Assembly (NCBI GenBank): GCA_032718475.1
Contig: JAUCBJ010009150.1
Span: forward strand, 1-64,000
DNA: 64,000 bases
Direction: 5' to 3'
Origin: Nemertoderma westbladi
Lineage: Eukaryota > Xenacoelomorpha > Nemertodermatida > Nemertodermatidae
The translations under genes were made by a program, and so were the position numbers. Position 1 is the first letter of the stretch. The number at the start of each line of letters is the position of its first letter. Under the pieces are notes generated by a model. The model searched no databases. It had not been told where the DNA came from and saw nothing but the letters and a program-made list of their open reading frames with translations. Shown in pieces: positions 11,477-23,969 of the stretch.

Positions 11477-12025
11477 TATTTTATGAGATTTAAGGTATTT
11501 TTTCTTGAAAAAGCGAACATAACTTTTCTAAGTCCGTTTCTGTGACATTTAGAGAAAAGTTAACTTGTGATACTTCTTTTAGTGTTAAATTAACAGCAGA
11601 TTCCAAATACAGTAACCGTTTTTACATATGATTTGTAGTTCTCGCGATATTTGGGTTCAAACACAACGTTTTTTGATATTTTACGAAATTTAAGGTATTT
11701 TTTCTTGAAAAAGCAGACATAACTATTCCCAGTCCGTTTCTGTAACATTTAGAGAAAAGTTAACTTGTGATACTTCTTTTAGTGTTAAATTAACCGCAGA
11801 TTCCAAATACAGTAACCGTTTTTACATATGATTTGTAGTTCTCGCGATATTTGGGTTCAAACACAACGTTTTTTGATATTTTACGAAATTTAAGGTATTT
11901 TTTCTTGAAAAAGCAGACATAACTATTCCCAGTCCGTTTCTGTAACATTTAGAGAAAAGTTAACTTGTGATACTTCTTTTAGTGTTAAATTAACCGCAGA
12001 TTCCAAATACAGTAACCGTTTTTAC
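11477..12025. repeat. M6 200-bp satellite, 2.75 copies, unit B
   Basis: The shortest complete M6 array here: the diverged first monomer (AGCGAACATAACTTTTCTAAG), two internal monomers, and the conserved exit CGTTTTTACT into M1. Confidence 0.95.
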
Positions 12026-13679
12026 TTAAATTGTAGATTTTGCAACAAAAATTAAAAAAAAATACGATTTGAGGGAATCACAACAAAACTTTTTAAGTTT
12101 AAAACAACCGGTTATGTTAAACATAACGGTAACTGTTACACGGCATAACGGTACCAAAAATAACTTCATTTTAATAACAAAATAAACGGATAAACAGATG
12201 AGTAACCAGAACCCGGTAGCACAAACATACAGATCAGTAACAGCAGTATCAACACCAGATTAGCACAAGACTTAATAAGTAAAATGAAAGCCGACTTCCA
12301 CCACTGGGTACGAACCTATTGCTTAACGAAATGTCCCTATTTATAATCGAATATGGTGCGAGCCACAAAGTCTGTGAGCCATAGCATATAGTTGAATGTA
12401 GAGCATGCATGGGCCATTGTTAGTCCGTTGAATTGAGATTTAGAGGGAAAATCATATCATTAGCCAAAATGGAGCCTTCGCAAAACGTTTATCTAATGAA
12501 CAATGTCTATTATTTGGCCTAGCTAGTACAACTGTATGCCACCGTTCACGGACCCCGCCAACCCACCGAGTCCCTACAGATCTCCCTTGGGTTCCTCTTG
12601 GCCCTCGAAGTATCGTATCTTATCCTTGGGATTGGGGATTATGGTAGCGCTGCCCGGCTTCCAGTCGATCGGACAGACGTCCCCGTGCTGGTCCGTGTAC
12701 TGGAAGGCCTGCACGAGACGCAGGGTCTGTAAGGGTCCGTAAGTCGTTCTCAACATTATTGTGGGAATCTGGGAAGCCCAAGTTCGCACGGCGTGGGTTC
12801 GTGGATGCCATAGCACGCGTCCCGACCTGGAGAAAACAATTAAGTGAAAATACAAATGAACAGTGACAAGTTATTTAAAAATCTCATATAATTAAATATC
12901 AATTAAACATCAATAAACACAAACACATATTTAATAATAAACAAACACACCAACACTTATATAATGTTGGAATGAATAATTACCCGTTGTAACAATAATT
13001 GCAAGCCAGACGTCCCAACACTTTAATAAATAATTCATTGCGAACGACTTGCTGGTAATGTTGTGAATAAACAGTAAATCTAACCTCTAAATAATCAATT
13101 GTAATTAAACTTTAAACCAAAGCGATTTTAAATAAGAAACTTTGTTAAACGTAACTTATAATATATTCAGCTACTGAGGAAGCAGCGCTTATTATATATT
13201 GGTGTTGGTGTCTGTAATACAAAGCGAACAAATGTCTGGCCATTGACCTTGTGTCTTTGTGTGAAGCCGCGCTATCCAATAATAAGACGGTATAACAATT
13301 ATTGGTTGTTCAAGCAAAGGCAATGTATACGTTAATGTATAATAATATGTTGCTTGGCGTGGGTGGCTGAGGCCTTGGCCTTGGTTGGTTAGTTTCCAGG
13401 GTGATTGTTCTAGAATATTAAATTATTTACCTTGAGTGAACCAAACCAACCACCCACACAATGCTGAAGCACATTGTATCCCAGCCGTCCAGCCCAGCCC
13501 GGCTGGCGCCTCCTACAACACAATGCAAGCAGCTCAGCTCAATATTGCTTGAAAATTCTCTTGTAAATATTTCCCCCATCAATAAATAATTACACTTGAA
13601 ATGCACTATAGAGGGGTGGTGAGGTGTTAGCGGTGTCGCCAGGCGATTCTAACTGTTTTTGGGGATCATTTCCTTAAAA
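12026..13679. repeat. M1 module, unit C, cut by assembly gap
   Basis: M1 complete except for its last 80 or so bases, lost in the N gap. The ATAACGG cluster is altered (GTAACTGTTACACGG), one base longer than elsewhere. It has GAGGAAGCAGCG, a 5-bp deletion at the hairpin site (GCACATTGTATCC), TTTCCCCCATC, and the CAGGCGATTCTAACTG tail type. Confidence 0.85.
12574..12726 (-). pseudogene. 2-Cys peroxiredoxin terminal exon fragment, copy C
   Basis: Identical to copy B in the 50 encoded residues, including the TAG stop and the TTACAG acceptor-like border. Confidence 0.75.
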
Positions 13680-13779
13680 NNNNNNNNNNNNNNNNNNNNN
13701 NNNNNNNNNNNNNNNNNNNNNNNNNNNNNNNNNNNNNNNNNNNNNNNNNNNNNNNNNNNNNNNNNNNNNNNNNNNNNNN
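13680..13779. other. Assembly gap, 100 N
   Basis: Exactly 100 ambiguous bases, the usual placeholder for a gap of unknown size. The left flank stops inside the M1 tail and the right flank resumes at the last bases of an M5 array, so at least M2 to M5 of one unit, and possibly whole units, are missing. Confidence 0.98.
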
Positions 13780-13790
13780 TTGACATGTCA
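13780..13790. repeat. M5 remnant after the gap
   Basis: Only TTGACATGTCA, the final half-monomer of an M5 array, survives beside the gap. It shows that the missing sequence included an M5 block. Confidence 0.8.
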
Positions 13791-14730
13791 TATTTTTTGA
13801 GATTTAAGGTATTTTTTCTTGAAAAAGCGAACATAATTTTTCTGAGTCCGTTTCTGTAACATTTAAAGAAAAGTTCACTTGTGATACTTCTTTTAGTGTT
13901 AAATTAACAGCAAATTCCAAATACAGTAACCGTTTTTACATATGATTCGTAGTTCTCGCGATATTTGGGTTCAAACACAACGTTTTTTGATATTTTACGA
14001 AATTTAAGGTATTTTTTATTGAAAAAGCAGACATAACTTTTCCCAGTCCGTTTCTGTAACATTTAAAGAAAAGTTCACTTGTGATACTTCTTTTAGTGTT
14101 AAATTAACAGCAGATTCCAAATACAGTAACCGTTTTTACATATGATTTGTAGTTCTCGCGATATTTGGGTTCAAACACAACGTTTTTTGATATTTTACGA
14201 AATTTAAGGTATTTCTTATTGAAAAAGCAGACATAACTTTTCCCAGTCCGTTTCTGTAACATTTAAAGAAAAGTTCACTTGTGATACTTCTTTTAGTGTT
14301 AAATTAACAGCAGATTCCAAATACAGTAACCGTTTTTACATATGATTTGTAGTTCTCGTGATATTTGGGTTCAAACACAACGTTTTTTGATATTTTACGA
14401 AATTTAAGGTATTTTTTATTGAAAAAGCAGACATAACTTTTCCCAGTCCGTTTCTGTAACATTTAAAGAAAAGTTCACTTGTGATACTTCTTTTAGTGTT
14501 AAATTAACAGCAGATTCCAAATACAGTAACCGTTTTTACATATGATTTGTAGTTCTCGTGATATTTGGGTTCAAACACAACGTTTTTTGATATTTTACGA
14601 AATTTAAGGTATTTTTTATTGAAAAAGCAGACATAACTTTTCCCAGTCCGTTTCTGTAACATTTAAAGAAAAGTTCACTTGTGATACTTCTTTTAGTGTT
14701 AAATTAACAGCAGATTCCAAATACAGTAAC
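13791..14730. repeat. M6 200-bp satellite, 4.7 copies, left of S1
   Basis: Monomers at 200-bp spacing (TTGATATTTT at 13987, 14187, 14387, 14587) of a sub-family with CATAACTTTTCCCAG and ATTTAAAGAAAAG. It ends early at ATACAGTAAC and never reaches the CGTTTTTACT exit used in long units. Confidence 0.93.
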
Positions 14731-14743
14731 CTTATTATAGTAA
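14731..14743. other. M6/M2 deletion junction, left end of S1
   Basis: After CAGTAAC comes CTTATTATAGTAACCG and then M2 sequence (TAAATTATGG). AGTAACC is present on both sides of TTATTAT, so a short duplicated insertion sits at a join between an M6 interior and an M2 interior. M1 is missing here. Confidence 0.8.
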
Positions 14744-15199
14744 CCGTAAATTATGGCTAATTAACGGAAGGGCTTTTGTGTTGGCAATTTATTATTTAAT
14801 ACAGTTGAATATTTGGCTGAATTGAAGTTCATTAACCCGGGTAATTAAATTGAAATAACAAGTTATTTCGATAAATTATGGCTAATTAACGGAAGGGCTT
14901 TTGTGTTGGCAATTTATTATTTAATACAGTTGAATATTTGGCTGAATTGAAGTTCATTAACCCGGACAATTAAATTTAAATGATAAGTTATTTCGGTAAA
15001 TTGCGGCTAATTTTGGGAAGGGCTTTTGGAATGGCAATTTATTATTAAATACAGTTGAATATTTGGCTGAATTGAAGTTCATTAACCCGGGTAATTAAAT
15101 TGAAATAACAAGTTATTTTGCAAAATTATGGCTAATTTTGGGAAGGGCTTTTGGAATGGCATTGAAATTGAAATGAAAGGTGTTCTTAGGAGAATTTGA
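14744..15199. repeat. M2 125-bp repeat, about 3.4 copies, S1
   Basis: The longest M2 array type. AAGTTATTT starts at 14860, 14985 and 15110, after a partial first monomer. The first two monomers read CTAATTAACGGAAGGGC where most others have CTAATTTTGGGAAGGGC. One monomer has CCCGGACAATTAAATTT. Confidence 0.88.
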
Positions 15200-15340
15200 A
15201 TTAATAACTAGTGCCCTACATAACAGCGCAGTGCACTTAATAACGAGTGCCCTACATAACGGCGCAGTGCACTTTATAACGGCGCAGTGCACTTCATAAA
15301 GGTGTTAGTAGTGCACTTCATAACGATGCAGTGCACTTAA
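15200..15340. repeat. M3 36-bp minisatellite, S1
   Basis: Two full monomers and the right border, lacking one of the shortened GTAGTGCAC monomers present in A and B. Confidence 0.86.
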
Positions 15341-16606
15341 TGTTATATGCTATATTTCATGTTATATGCTATAGTAAATGCTCTGCGATATGCTATATGG
15401 TATGGTATATGCTATGCTATATGCGATATGCTATTAGCTATATGTTATATGTTATGCTATAGTACATGCTATAGTACATGCTATGCTATATGCTATGCTA
15501 TATGCTATGCTATATGCTATGCTATATGCTATGCTATATGCTATGCTATATGCTATGCTATATGCTATGCTATATGCTATGCTATATGCTATGCTATATG
15601 CTATGCTATATGCTATGCTATATGCTATGCTATATGCTATGCTATATGCTATGCTATATGCTATGCTATATGCTATGCTATATGCTATGCTATATGCTAT
15701 GCTATATGCTATGCTATATGCTATGCTATATGCTATGCTATATGCTATGCTATATGCTATGCTATATGCTATGCTATATGCTATGCTATATGCTATGCTA
15801 TATGCTATATGCTATGCTATATGCTATGCTATATGCTATGCTATATGCTATGCTATTTGCTAGGCTATATGCTATGCTATATGTTATAGGCTATGCTATA
15901 TGCTATATGTCATATGTTAAATGTTATGCTATATGCAATGTCATGCTATATGTTATGGTATATGCCACGTTATGATATATGCTATGCTATGCTATATGTT
16001 AAATGTTATGCTATATGCCATGTTATGTTATATGCTATAGTACATGCTAAGCTATATGCTCTATGCTATGCTATATGCAATATATCATATGCTATGCTAT
16101 GTTATGCTATATGCCATATGCTATGATACATCCTATGCTATATGGAATATATCATATGATATGCTATGTTATGCTATATGCTATGGTACATCCTATGCTA
16201 TATGCTATGCTATGCTATATGCTATGCTATATGCTATGCTATATGATATGATATATGCTATGCTATATGTTATATACTATATGTTATATGTTATGCTATA
16301 TGCCACGTTATGCATGCTATGCTATGCTATGCTATGTTATGCTATGCTATCATATGTTATGTTGCTCTATGCTATGCTATGCTATGCTATGCTATGCTAT
16401 GCTATGCTATGCTATGTTATGCTATGCTATGCTATGCTATGCTATGCGATGCTATGCTATGCTATGCTATGTTCTGCTATGCTATGCTATGCTATGCTAG
16501 GCTATGCTATGCTATGCTATGCTATGCTATGCTATGATATGCTATGCTATGCTATGCTATGCTATGCTATGTTAAGCAATGATATGCTATGTTATGCTAT
16601 GCTATG
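15341..16606. repeat. M4 array with 27 perfect 12-mers, S1
   Basis: A run of 27 uninterrupted CTATGCTATATG 12-mers starts near 15479. To its left is the marker GATATGCTATTAGCTATATG, otherwise seen only in S2 and unit I. The right part is pentamer with point variants (GCGATG, GTTCTG, CTAGGC). The array ends GTTAAGCAATGATATG then CTATGTTTGACATTTTG. Confidence 0.95.
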
Positions 16607-18287
16607 TTTGACATTTTGACATGTCATTTTGCCAAAATGTCACTTTCGAATTGACATTTTGACATGTCATTTTGCCAAAATGTCAATGTGTCAATATGTC
16701 ACTTTCAAATTTACAGTTTGACATGTCATTTTGTAAAATGTCACTTTCAAATTGACATTTTGACATGTCATTTTGCCAAAATGTCATTTTCAAGTTGACA
16801 TTTTGACATGTCATTTGCCAAAATGTCAATATGTCACTTTCAAATTGACAGTTTGACATGTCATTTTGTCAAAATGTCACTTTCAAATTGACATTTTGAC
16901 ATGTAATTTTGCCAAAATGTCAATGTGTCAATATGTCACTTTCAAATTGACAGTTTGACATGTCATTTTGTCAAAATGTCACTTTCAAATTGACATTTTG
17001 ACATGTCAATTTGCCAAAATGTCACTTTCAAATTGACATTTTGACATGTCATTTTGCCAAAATGTCATTTTCAAGTTGACATTTTGACATGTCATTTGCC
17101 AAAATGTCAATATGTCAATATGCCACTTTCAAATTGACAGTTTGACATGTCATTTTGTCAAAATGTCACTTTCAAATTGACAGTTTGATATGTCATTTTG
17201 TCAAAATGTCACTTTCAAATTGACATTTTGACATGTCATTTTGCCAAATGTCATTTTCAAGTTGACATTTTGACATGTAATTTTGCCAAAATGTCACTTT
17301 CGAATTGACATTTTGACATGTCATTTTGCCAAAATGTCAATGTGTCAATATGTCACTTTCAAATTGACAGTTTGACATGTCATTTTGTCAAAATGTCACT
17401 TTCAAATTGACATTTTGACATGTCAATTTGCCAAAATGTCACTTTCGAATTGACATTTTGACATGTCATTTTGCCAAAATGTCACTTTCAAATTGACAGT
17501 TTGACATGTCATTTTGTCAAAATGTCACTTTCAAATTGACATTTTGACATGTCATTTTGCCAAATGTCATTTTCAAGTTGACATTTTGACATGTAATTTT
17601 GCCAAAATGTCACTTTCGAATTGACATTTTCACATGTCATTTTGCCAAAATGTCAATGTGTCAATATGTCACTTTCAAATTGACAGTTTGACATGTCATT
17701 TTGTCAAAATGTCACTTTCAAATTGACATTTTGACATGTCAATTTGCCAAAATGTCACTTTCAAATTGACATTTTGACATGTCATTTTGCCAAAATGTCA
17801 TTTTCAAGTTGACATTTTGACATGTCATTTGCCAAAATGTCAATATGTCAATATGCCACTTTCAAATTGACAGTTTGACATGTCATTTTGTCAAAATGTC
17901 ACTTTCAAATTGACAGTTTGATATGTCATTTTGTCAAAATGTCACTTTCAAATTGACATTTTGACATGTCATTTTGCCAAATGTCATTTTCAAGTTGACA
18001 TTTTGACATGTAATTTTGCCAAAATGTCACTTTCGAATTGACATTTTGACATGTCATTTTGCCAAAATGTCAATGTGTCAATATGTCACTTTCAAATTGA
18101 CAGTTTGACATGTCATTTTGTCAAAATGTCACTTTCAAATTGACATTTTGACATGTCAATTTGCCAAAATGTCACTTTCGAATTGACATTTTGACATGTC
18201 ATTTTGCCAAAATGTCACTTTCAAATTGACAGTTTGACATGTCATTTTGTCAAAATGTCACTTTCAAATTGACATTTTGACATGTCA
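16607..18287. repeat. M5 43-bp satellite, S1
   Basis: About 1.68 kb. It contains an internal repeat of a multi-monomer block (the CAATTTGCC-bearing monomers and the GTTTGATATGTC monomer each recur about 760 bp apart), so a higher-order period different from that in unit A. Confidence 0.9.
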
Positions 18288-19227
18288 TATTTTTTGAGAT
18301 TTAAGGTATTTTTTCTTGAAAAAGCGAACATAATTTTTCTGAGTCCGTTTCTGTAACATTTAAAGAAAAGTTCACTTGTGATACTTCTTTTAGTGTTAAA
18401 TTAACAGCAAATTCCAAATACAGTAACCGTTTTTACATATGATTCGTAGTTCTCGCGATATTTGGGTTCAAACACAACGTTTTTTGATATTTTACGAAAT
18501 TTAAGGTATTTTTTATTGAAAAAGCAGACATAACTTTTCCCAGTCCGTTTCTGTAACATTTAAAGAAAAGTTCACTTGTGATACTTCTTTTAGTGTTAAA
18601 TTAACAGCAGATTCCAAATACAGTAACCGTTTTTACATATGATTTGTAGTTCTCGCGATATTTGGGTTCAAACACAACGTTTTTTGATATTTTACAAAAT
18701 TTAAGGTATTTCTTATTGAAAAAGCAGACATAACTTTTCCCAGTCCGTTTCTGTAACATTTAAAGAAAAGTTCACTTGTGATACTTCTTTTAGTGTTAAA
18801 TTAACAGCAGATTCCAAATACAGTAACCGTTTTTACATATGATTTGTAGTTCTCGTGATATTTGGGTTCAAACACAACGTTTTTTGATATTTTACGAAAT
18901 TTAAGGTATTTTTTATTGAAAAAGCAGACATAACTTTTCCCAGTCCGTTTCTGTAACATTTAAAGAAAAGTTCACTTGTGATACTTCTTTTAGTGTTAAA
19001 TTAACAGCAGATTCCAAATACAGTAACCGTTTTTACATATGATTTGTAGTTCTCGTGATATTTGGGTTCAAACACAACGTTTTTTGATATTTTACGAAAT
19101 TTAAGGTATTTTTTATTGAAAAAGCAGACATAACTTTTCCCAGTCCGTTTCTGTAACATTTAAAGAAAAGTTCACTTGTGATACTTCTTTTAGTGTTAAA
19201 TTAACAGCAGATTCCAAATACAGTAAC
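18288..19227. repeat. M6 200-bp satellite, 4.7 copies, end of S1
   Basis: Almost identical to the 13791-14730 array, including CATAATTTTTCTGAG in the first monomer and the premature ATACAGTAAC end. One visible difference is TTTACAAAATTTAAGG in the third monomer. Confidence 0.93.
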
Positions 19228-19240
19228 CTTATTATAGTAA
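19228..19240. other. M6/M2 deletion junction, left end of S2
   Basis: The same CTTATTATAGTAACCG join as at 14731, 4497 bp away. An identical rare junction twice means S1 and S2 descend from one deletion event that was then duplicated. Confidence 0.8.
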
Positions 19241-19696
19241 CCGTAAATTATGGCTAATTAACGGAAGGGCTTTTGTGTTGGCAATTTATTATTTAATACA
19301 GTTGAATATTTGGCTGAATTGAAGTTCATTAACCCGGGTAATTAAATTGAAATAACAAGTTATTTCGATAAATTATGGCTAATTAACGGAAGGGCTTTTG
19401 TGTTGGCAATTTATTATTTAATACAGTTGAATATTTGGCTGAATTGAAGTTCATTAACCCGGACAATTAAATTTAAATGATAAGTTATTTCGGTAAATTG
19501 CGGCTAATTTTGGGAAGGGCTTTTGGAATGGCAATTTATTATTAAATACAGTTGAATATTTGGCTGAATTGAAGTTCATTAACCCGGGTAATTAAATTGA
19601 AATAACAAGTTATTTTGCAAAATTATGGCTAATTTTGGGAAGGGCTTTTGGAATGGCATTGAAATTGAAATGAAAGGTGTTCTTAGGAGAATTTGA
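19241..19696. repeat. M2 125-bp repeat, about 3.4 copies, S2
   Basis: Same monomer order as S1, including the CTAATTAACGG and CCCGGACAATT variants in the same places. Confidence 0.88.
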
Positions 19697-19838
19697 ATTA
19701 ATAACTAGTGCCCTACATAACAGCGCAGTGCACTTAATAACGAGTGCCCTACATAACGGCGCAGTGCACTTTATAACGGCGCAGTGCACTTCATAAAGGT
19801 GTTAGTAGTGCACTTCATAACGATGCAGTGCACTTAAT
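19697..19838. repeat. M3 36-bp minisatellite, S2
   Basis: Two full monomers plus the right border, matching S1 in structure. Confidence 0.86.
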
Positions 19839-21110
19839 GTTATATGCTATATTTCATGTTATATGCTATAGTAAATGCTCTGCGATATGCTATATGGTAT
19901 GGTATATGCTATGCTATATGCGATATGCTATTAGCTATATGTTATATGTTATGCTATAGTACATGCTATAGTACATGCTATGCTATATGCTATGCTATAT
20001 GCTATGCTATATGCTATGCTATATGCTATGCTATATGCTATGCTATATGCTATGCTATATGCTATGCTATATGCTATGCTATATGCTATGCTATATGCTA
20101 TGCTATATGCTATGCTATATGCTATGCTATATGCTATGCTATATGCTATGCTATATGCTATGCTATATGCTATGCTATATGCTATGCTATATGCTATGCT
20201 ATATGCTATGCTATATGCTATGCTATATGCTATGCTATATGCTATGCTATATGCTATGCTATATGCTATGCTATATGCTATGCTATATGCTATGCTATAT
20301 GCTATGCTATATGCTATATGCTATGCTATATGCTATGCTATATGCTATGCTATATGCTATGCTATTTGCTAGGCTATATGCTATGCTATATGTTATAGGC
20401 TATGCTATATGCTATATGTCATATGTTAAATGTTATGCTATATGCAATGTCATGCTATATGTTATGGTATATGCCACGTTATGATATATGCTATGCTATG
20501 CTATATGTTAAATGTTATGCTATATGCCATGTTATGTTATATGCTATAGTACATGCTAAGCTATATGCTCTATGCTATGCTATATGCAATATATCATATG
20601 CTATGCTATGTTATGCTATATGCCATATGCTATGATACATCCTATGCTATATGGAATATATCATATGATATGCTATGTTATGCTATATGCTATGGTACAT
20701 CCTATGCTATATGCTATGCTATGCTATATGCTATGCTATATGCTATGCTATATGATATGATATATGCTATGCTATATGTTATATACTATATGTTATATGT
20801 TATGCTATATGCCACGTTATGCATGCTATGCTATGCTATGCTATGTTATGCTATGCTATCATATGTTATGTTGCTCTATGCTATGCTATGCTATGCTATG
20901 CTATGCTATGCTATGCTATGTTATGCTATGCTATGCTATGCTATGCTATGCGATGCTATGCTATGCTATGCTATGTTCTGCTATGCTATGCTATGCTATG
21001 CTAGGCTATGCTATGCTATGCTATGCTATGCTATGCTATGATATGCTATGCTATGCTATGCTATGCTATGCTATGTTAAGCAATGATATGCTATGTTATG
21101 CTATGCTATG
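19839..21110. repeat. M4 array with 28 perfect 12-mers, S2
   Basis: Matches S1 except that the 12-mer run has 28 copies instead of 27 and the pentamer tract is one CTATG shorter, for a net 7 bp. The same point variants flank both changes. Confidence 0.95.
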
Positions 21111-23220
21111 TTTGACATTTTGACATGTCATTTTGCCAAAATGTCACTTTCGAATTGACATTTTGACATGTCATTTTGCCAAAATGTCAATGTGTCAATA
21201 TGTCACTTTCAAATTTACAGTTTGACATGTCATTTTGTAAAATGTCACTTTCAAATTGACATTTTGACATGTCATTTTGCCAAAATGTCATTTTCAAGTT
21301 GACATTTTGACATGTCATTTGCCAAAATGTCAATATGTCACTTTCAAATTGACAGTTTGACATGTCATTTTGTCAAAATGTCACTTTCAAATTGACATTT
21401 TGACATGTAATTTTGCCAAAATGTCAATGTGTCAATATGTCACTTTCAAATTGACAGTTTGACATGTCATTTTGTCAAAATGTCACTTTCAAATTGACAT
21501 TTTGACATGTCAATTTGCCAAAATGTCACTTTCAAATTGACATTTTGACATGTCATTTTGCCAAAATGTCATTTTCAAGTTGACATTTTGACATGTCATT
21601 TGCCAAAATGTCAATATGTCAATATGCCACTTTCAAATTGACAGTTTGACATGTCATTTTGTCAAAATGTCACTTTCAAATTGACAGTTTGATATGTCAT
21701 TTTGTCAAAATGTCACTTTCAAATTGACATTTTGACATGTCATTTTGCCAAATGTCATTTTCAAGTTGACATTTTGACATGTAATTTTGCCAAAATGTCA
21801 CTTTCGAATTGACATTTTGACATGTCATTTTGCCAAAATGTCAATGTGTCAATATGTCACTTTCAAATTGACAGTTTGACATGTCATTTTGTCAAAATGT
21901 CACTTTCAAATTGACATTTTGACATGTCAATTTGCCAAAATGTCACTTTCGAATTGACATTTTGACATGTCATTTTGCCAAAATGTCACTTTCAAATTGA
22001 CAGTTTGACATGTCATTTTGTCAAAATGTCACTTTCAAATTGACATTTTGACATGTCATTTTGCCAAATGTCATTTTCAAGTTGACATTTTGACATGTAA
22101 TTTTGCCAAAATGTCACTTTCGAATTGACATTTTCACATGTCATTTTGCCAAAATGTCAATGTGTCAATATGTCACTTTCAAATTGACAGTTTGACATGT
22201 CATTTTGTCAAAATGTCACTTTCAAATTGACATTTTGACATGTCAATTTGCCAAAATGTCACTTTCAAATTGACATTTTGACATGTCATTTTGCCAAAAT
22301 GTCATTTTCAAGTTGACATTTTGACATGTCATTTGCCAAAATGTCAATGTGTCAATATGTCACATTCAAATTGACAGTTTGACATGTCATTTTGTCAAAA
22401 TGTCACTTTCAAATTGACATTTTGACATGTCATTTTGCCAAAATGTCATTTTCAAGTTGACATTTTGACATGTCATTTGCCAAAATGTCAATATGTCAAT
22501 ATGCCATTTTCAAATTGACAGTTTGACAAGTCATTTTGTCAAAATGTCACTTTCAAATTGACATTTTGACATGTCATTTTCAAGTTGACATTTTGACATG
22601 TAATTTTGCCAAAATGTCACTTTCGAATTGACATTTTCACATGTCATTTTGCCAAAATGTCAATGTGTCAATATGTCACTTTCAAATTGACAGTTTGACA
22701 TGTCATTTTGTCAAAATGTCACTTTCAAATTGACATTTTGACATGTCAATTTGCCAAAATGTCACTTTCAAATTGACATTTTGACATGTCATTTTGCCAA
22801 AATGTCATTTTCAAGTTGACATTTTGACATGTCATTTGCCAAAATGTCAATATGTCAATATGCCACTTTCAAATTGACAGTTTGACATGTCATTTTGTCA
22901 AAATGTCACTTTCAAATTGACAGTTTGATATGTCATTTTGTCAAAATGTCACTTTCAAATTGACATTTTGACATGTCATTTTGCCAAATGTCATTTTCAA
23001 GTTGACATTTTGACATGTAATTTTGCCAAAATGTCACTTTCGAATTGACATTTTGACATGTCATTTTGCCAAAATTCATTTTCAAGTTGCATTTTGACAT
23101 TTGTCATTTTGTCAAAATGTCACTTTCAAATTGACATTTTGACATGTCATTTTGCCAAAATGTCATTTTCAAGTATCATTCTTGACATGTCATTTTGTCA
23201 AAATGTCATATGACCTGTCA
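21111..23220. repeat. M5 43-bp satellite, S2
   Basis: About 2.11 kb, longer than S1 by extra higher-order blocks (from about 22320). It ends with degraded monomers (AAATTCATTTTCAAGTTGC, CAAGTATCATTCTTGACATG) and the motif CATATGACCTGTCATATTTT, also seen at the M5/M6 border of unit H. Confidence 0.9.
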
Positions 23221-23969
23221 TATTTTATGAGATTTAAGGTATTTTTTCTTGAAAAAGCAGACATAACTTTTCCCAGTCCGTTTCTGTAACATTTAAAGAA
23301 AAGTTCACTTGTGATACTTCTTTTAGTGTTAAATTAACAGCAGATTCCAAATACAGTAACCGTTTTTACATATGATTTGTAGTTCTCGCGATATTTGGGT
23401 TCAAACACAACGTTTTTTGATATTTTACGAAATTTAAGGTATTTTTTCTTGAAAAAGCAGACATAACTATTCCCAGTCCGTTTCTGTAACATTTAGAGAA
23501 AAGTTCACTTGTGATACTTCTTTTAGTGTTAAATTAACAGCAGATTCCAAATACAGTAACCGTTTTTACATATGATTTGTAGTTCTCGCGATATTTGGGT
23601 TCAAACACAACGTTTTTTGATATTTTACGAAATTTAAGGTATTTTTTCTTGAAAAAGCAGACATAACTATTCCCAGTCCGTTTCTGTAACATTTAGAGAA
23701 AAGTTCACTTGTGATACTTCTTTTAGTGTTAAATTAACAGCAGATTCCAAATACAGTAACCGTTTTTACATATGATTTGTAGTTCTCGCGATATTTGGGT
23801 TCAAACACAACGTTTTTTGATATTTTACGAAATTTAAGGTATTTTTTCTTGAAAAAGCAAACATAACTATTCCCAGTCCGTTTCTGTAACATTTAGAGAA
23901 AAGTTAACTTGTGATACTTCTTTTAGTGTTAAATTAACAGCAGATTCCAAATACAGTAACCGTTTTTAC
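23221..23969. repeat. M6 200-bp satellite, 3.75 copies, end of S2
   Basis: The first monomer is the CAGACATAACTTTTCCCAG sub-family and not the AGCGAACAT edge type. The later monomers are the CTATTCCCAG type of long units, and the array ends with the normal CGTTTTTACT exit. The array is therefore a hybrid between short-unit and long-unit M6. Confidence 0.93.

Noticed and set aside
15347-16619. Long plus-strand frames rich in MLCYA over M4 (up to 323 codons in unit E)
   Set aside because: The CTATG pentamer has no stop in any plus frame; the frames overlap each other in all three registers.
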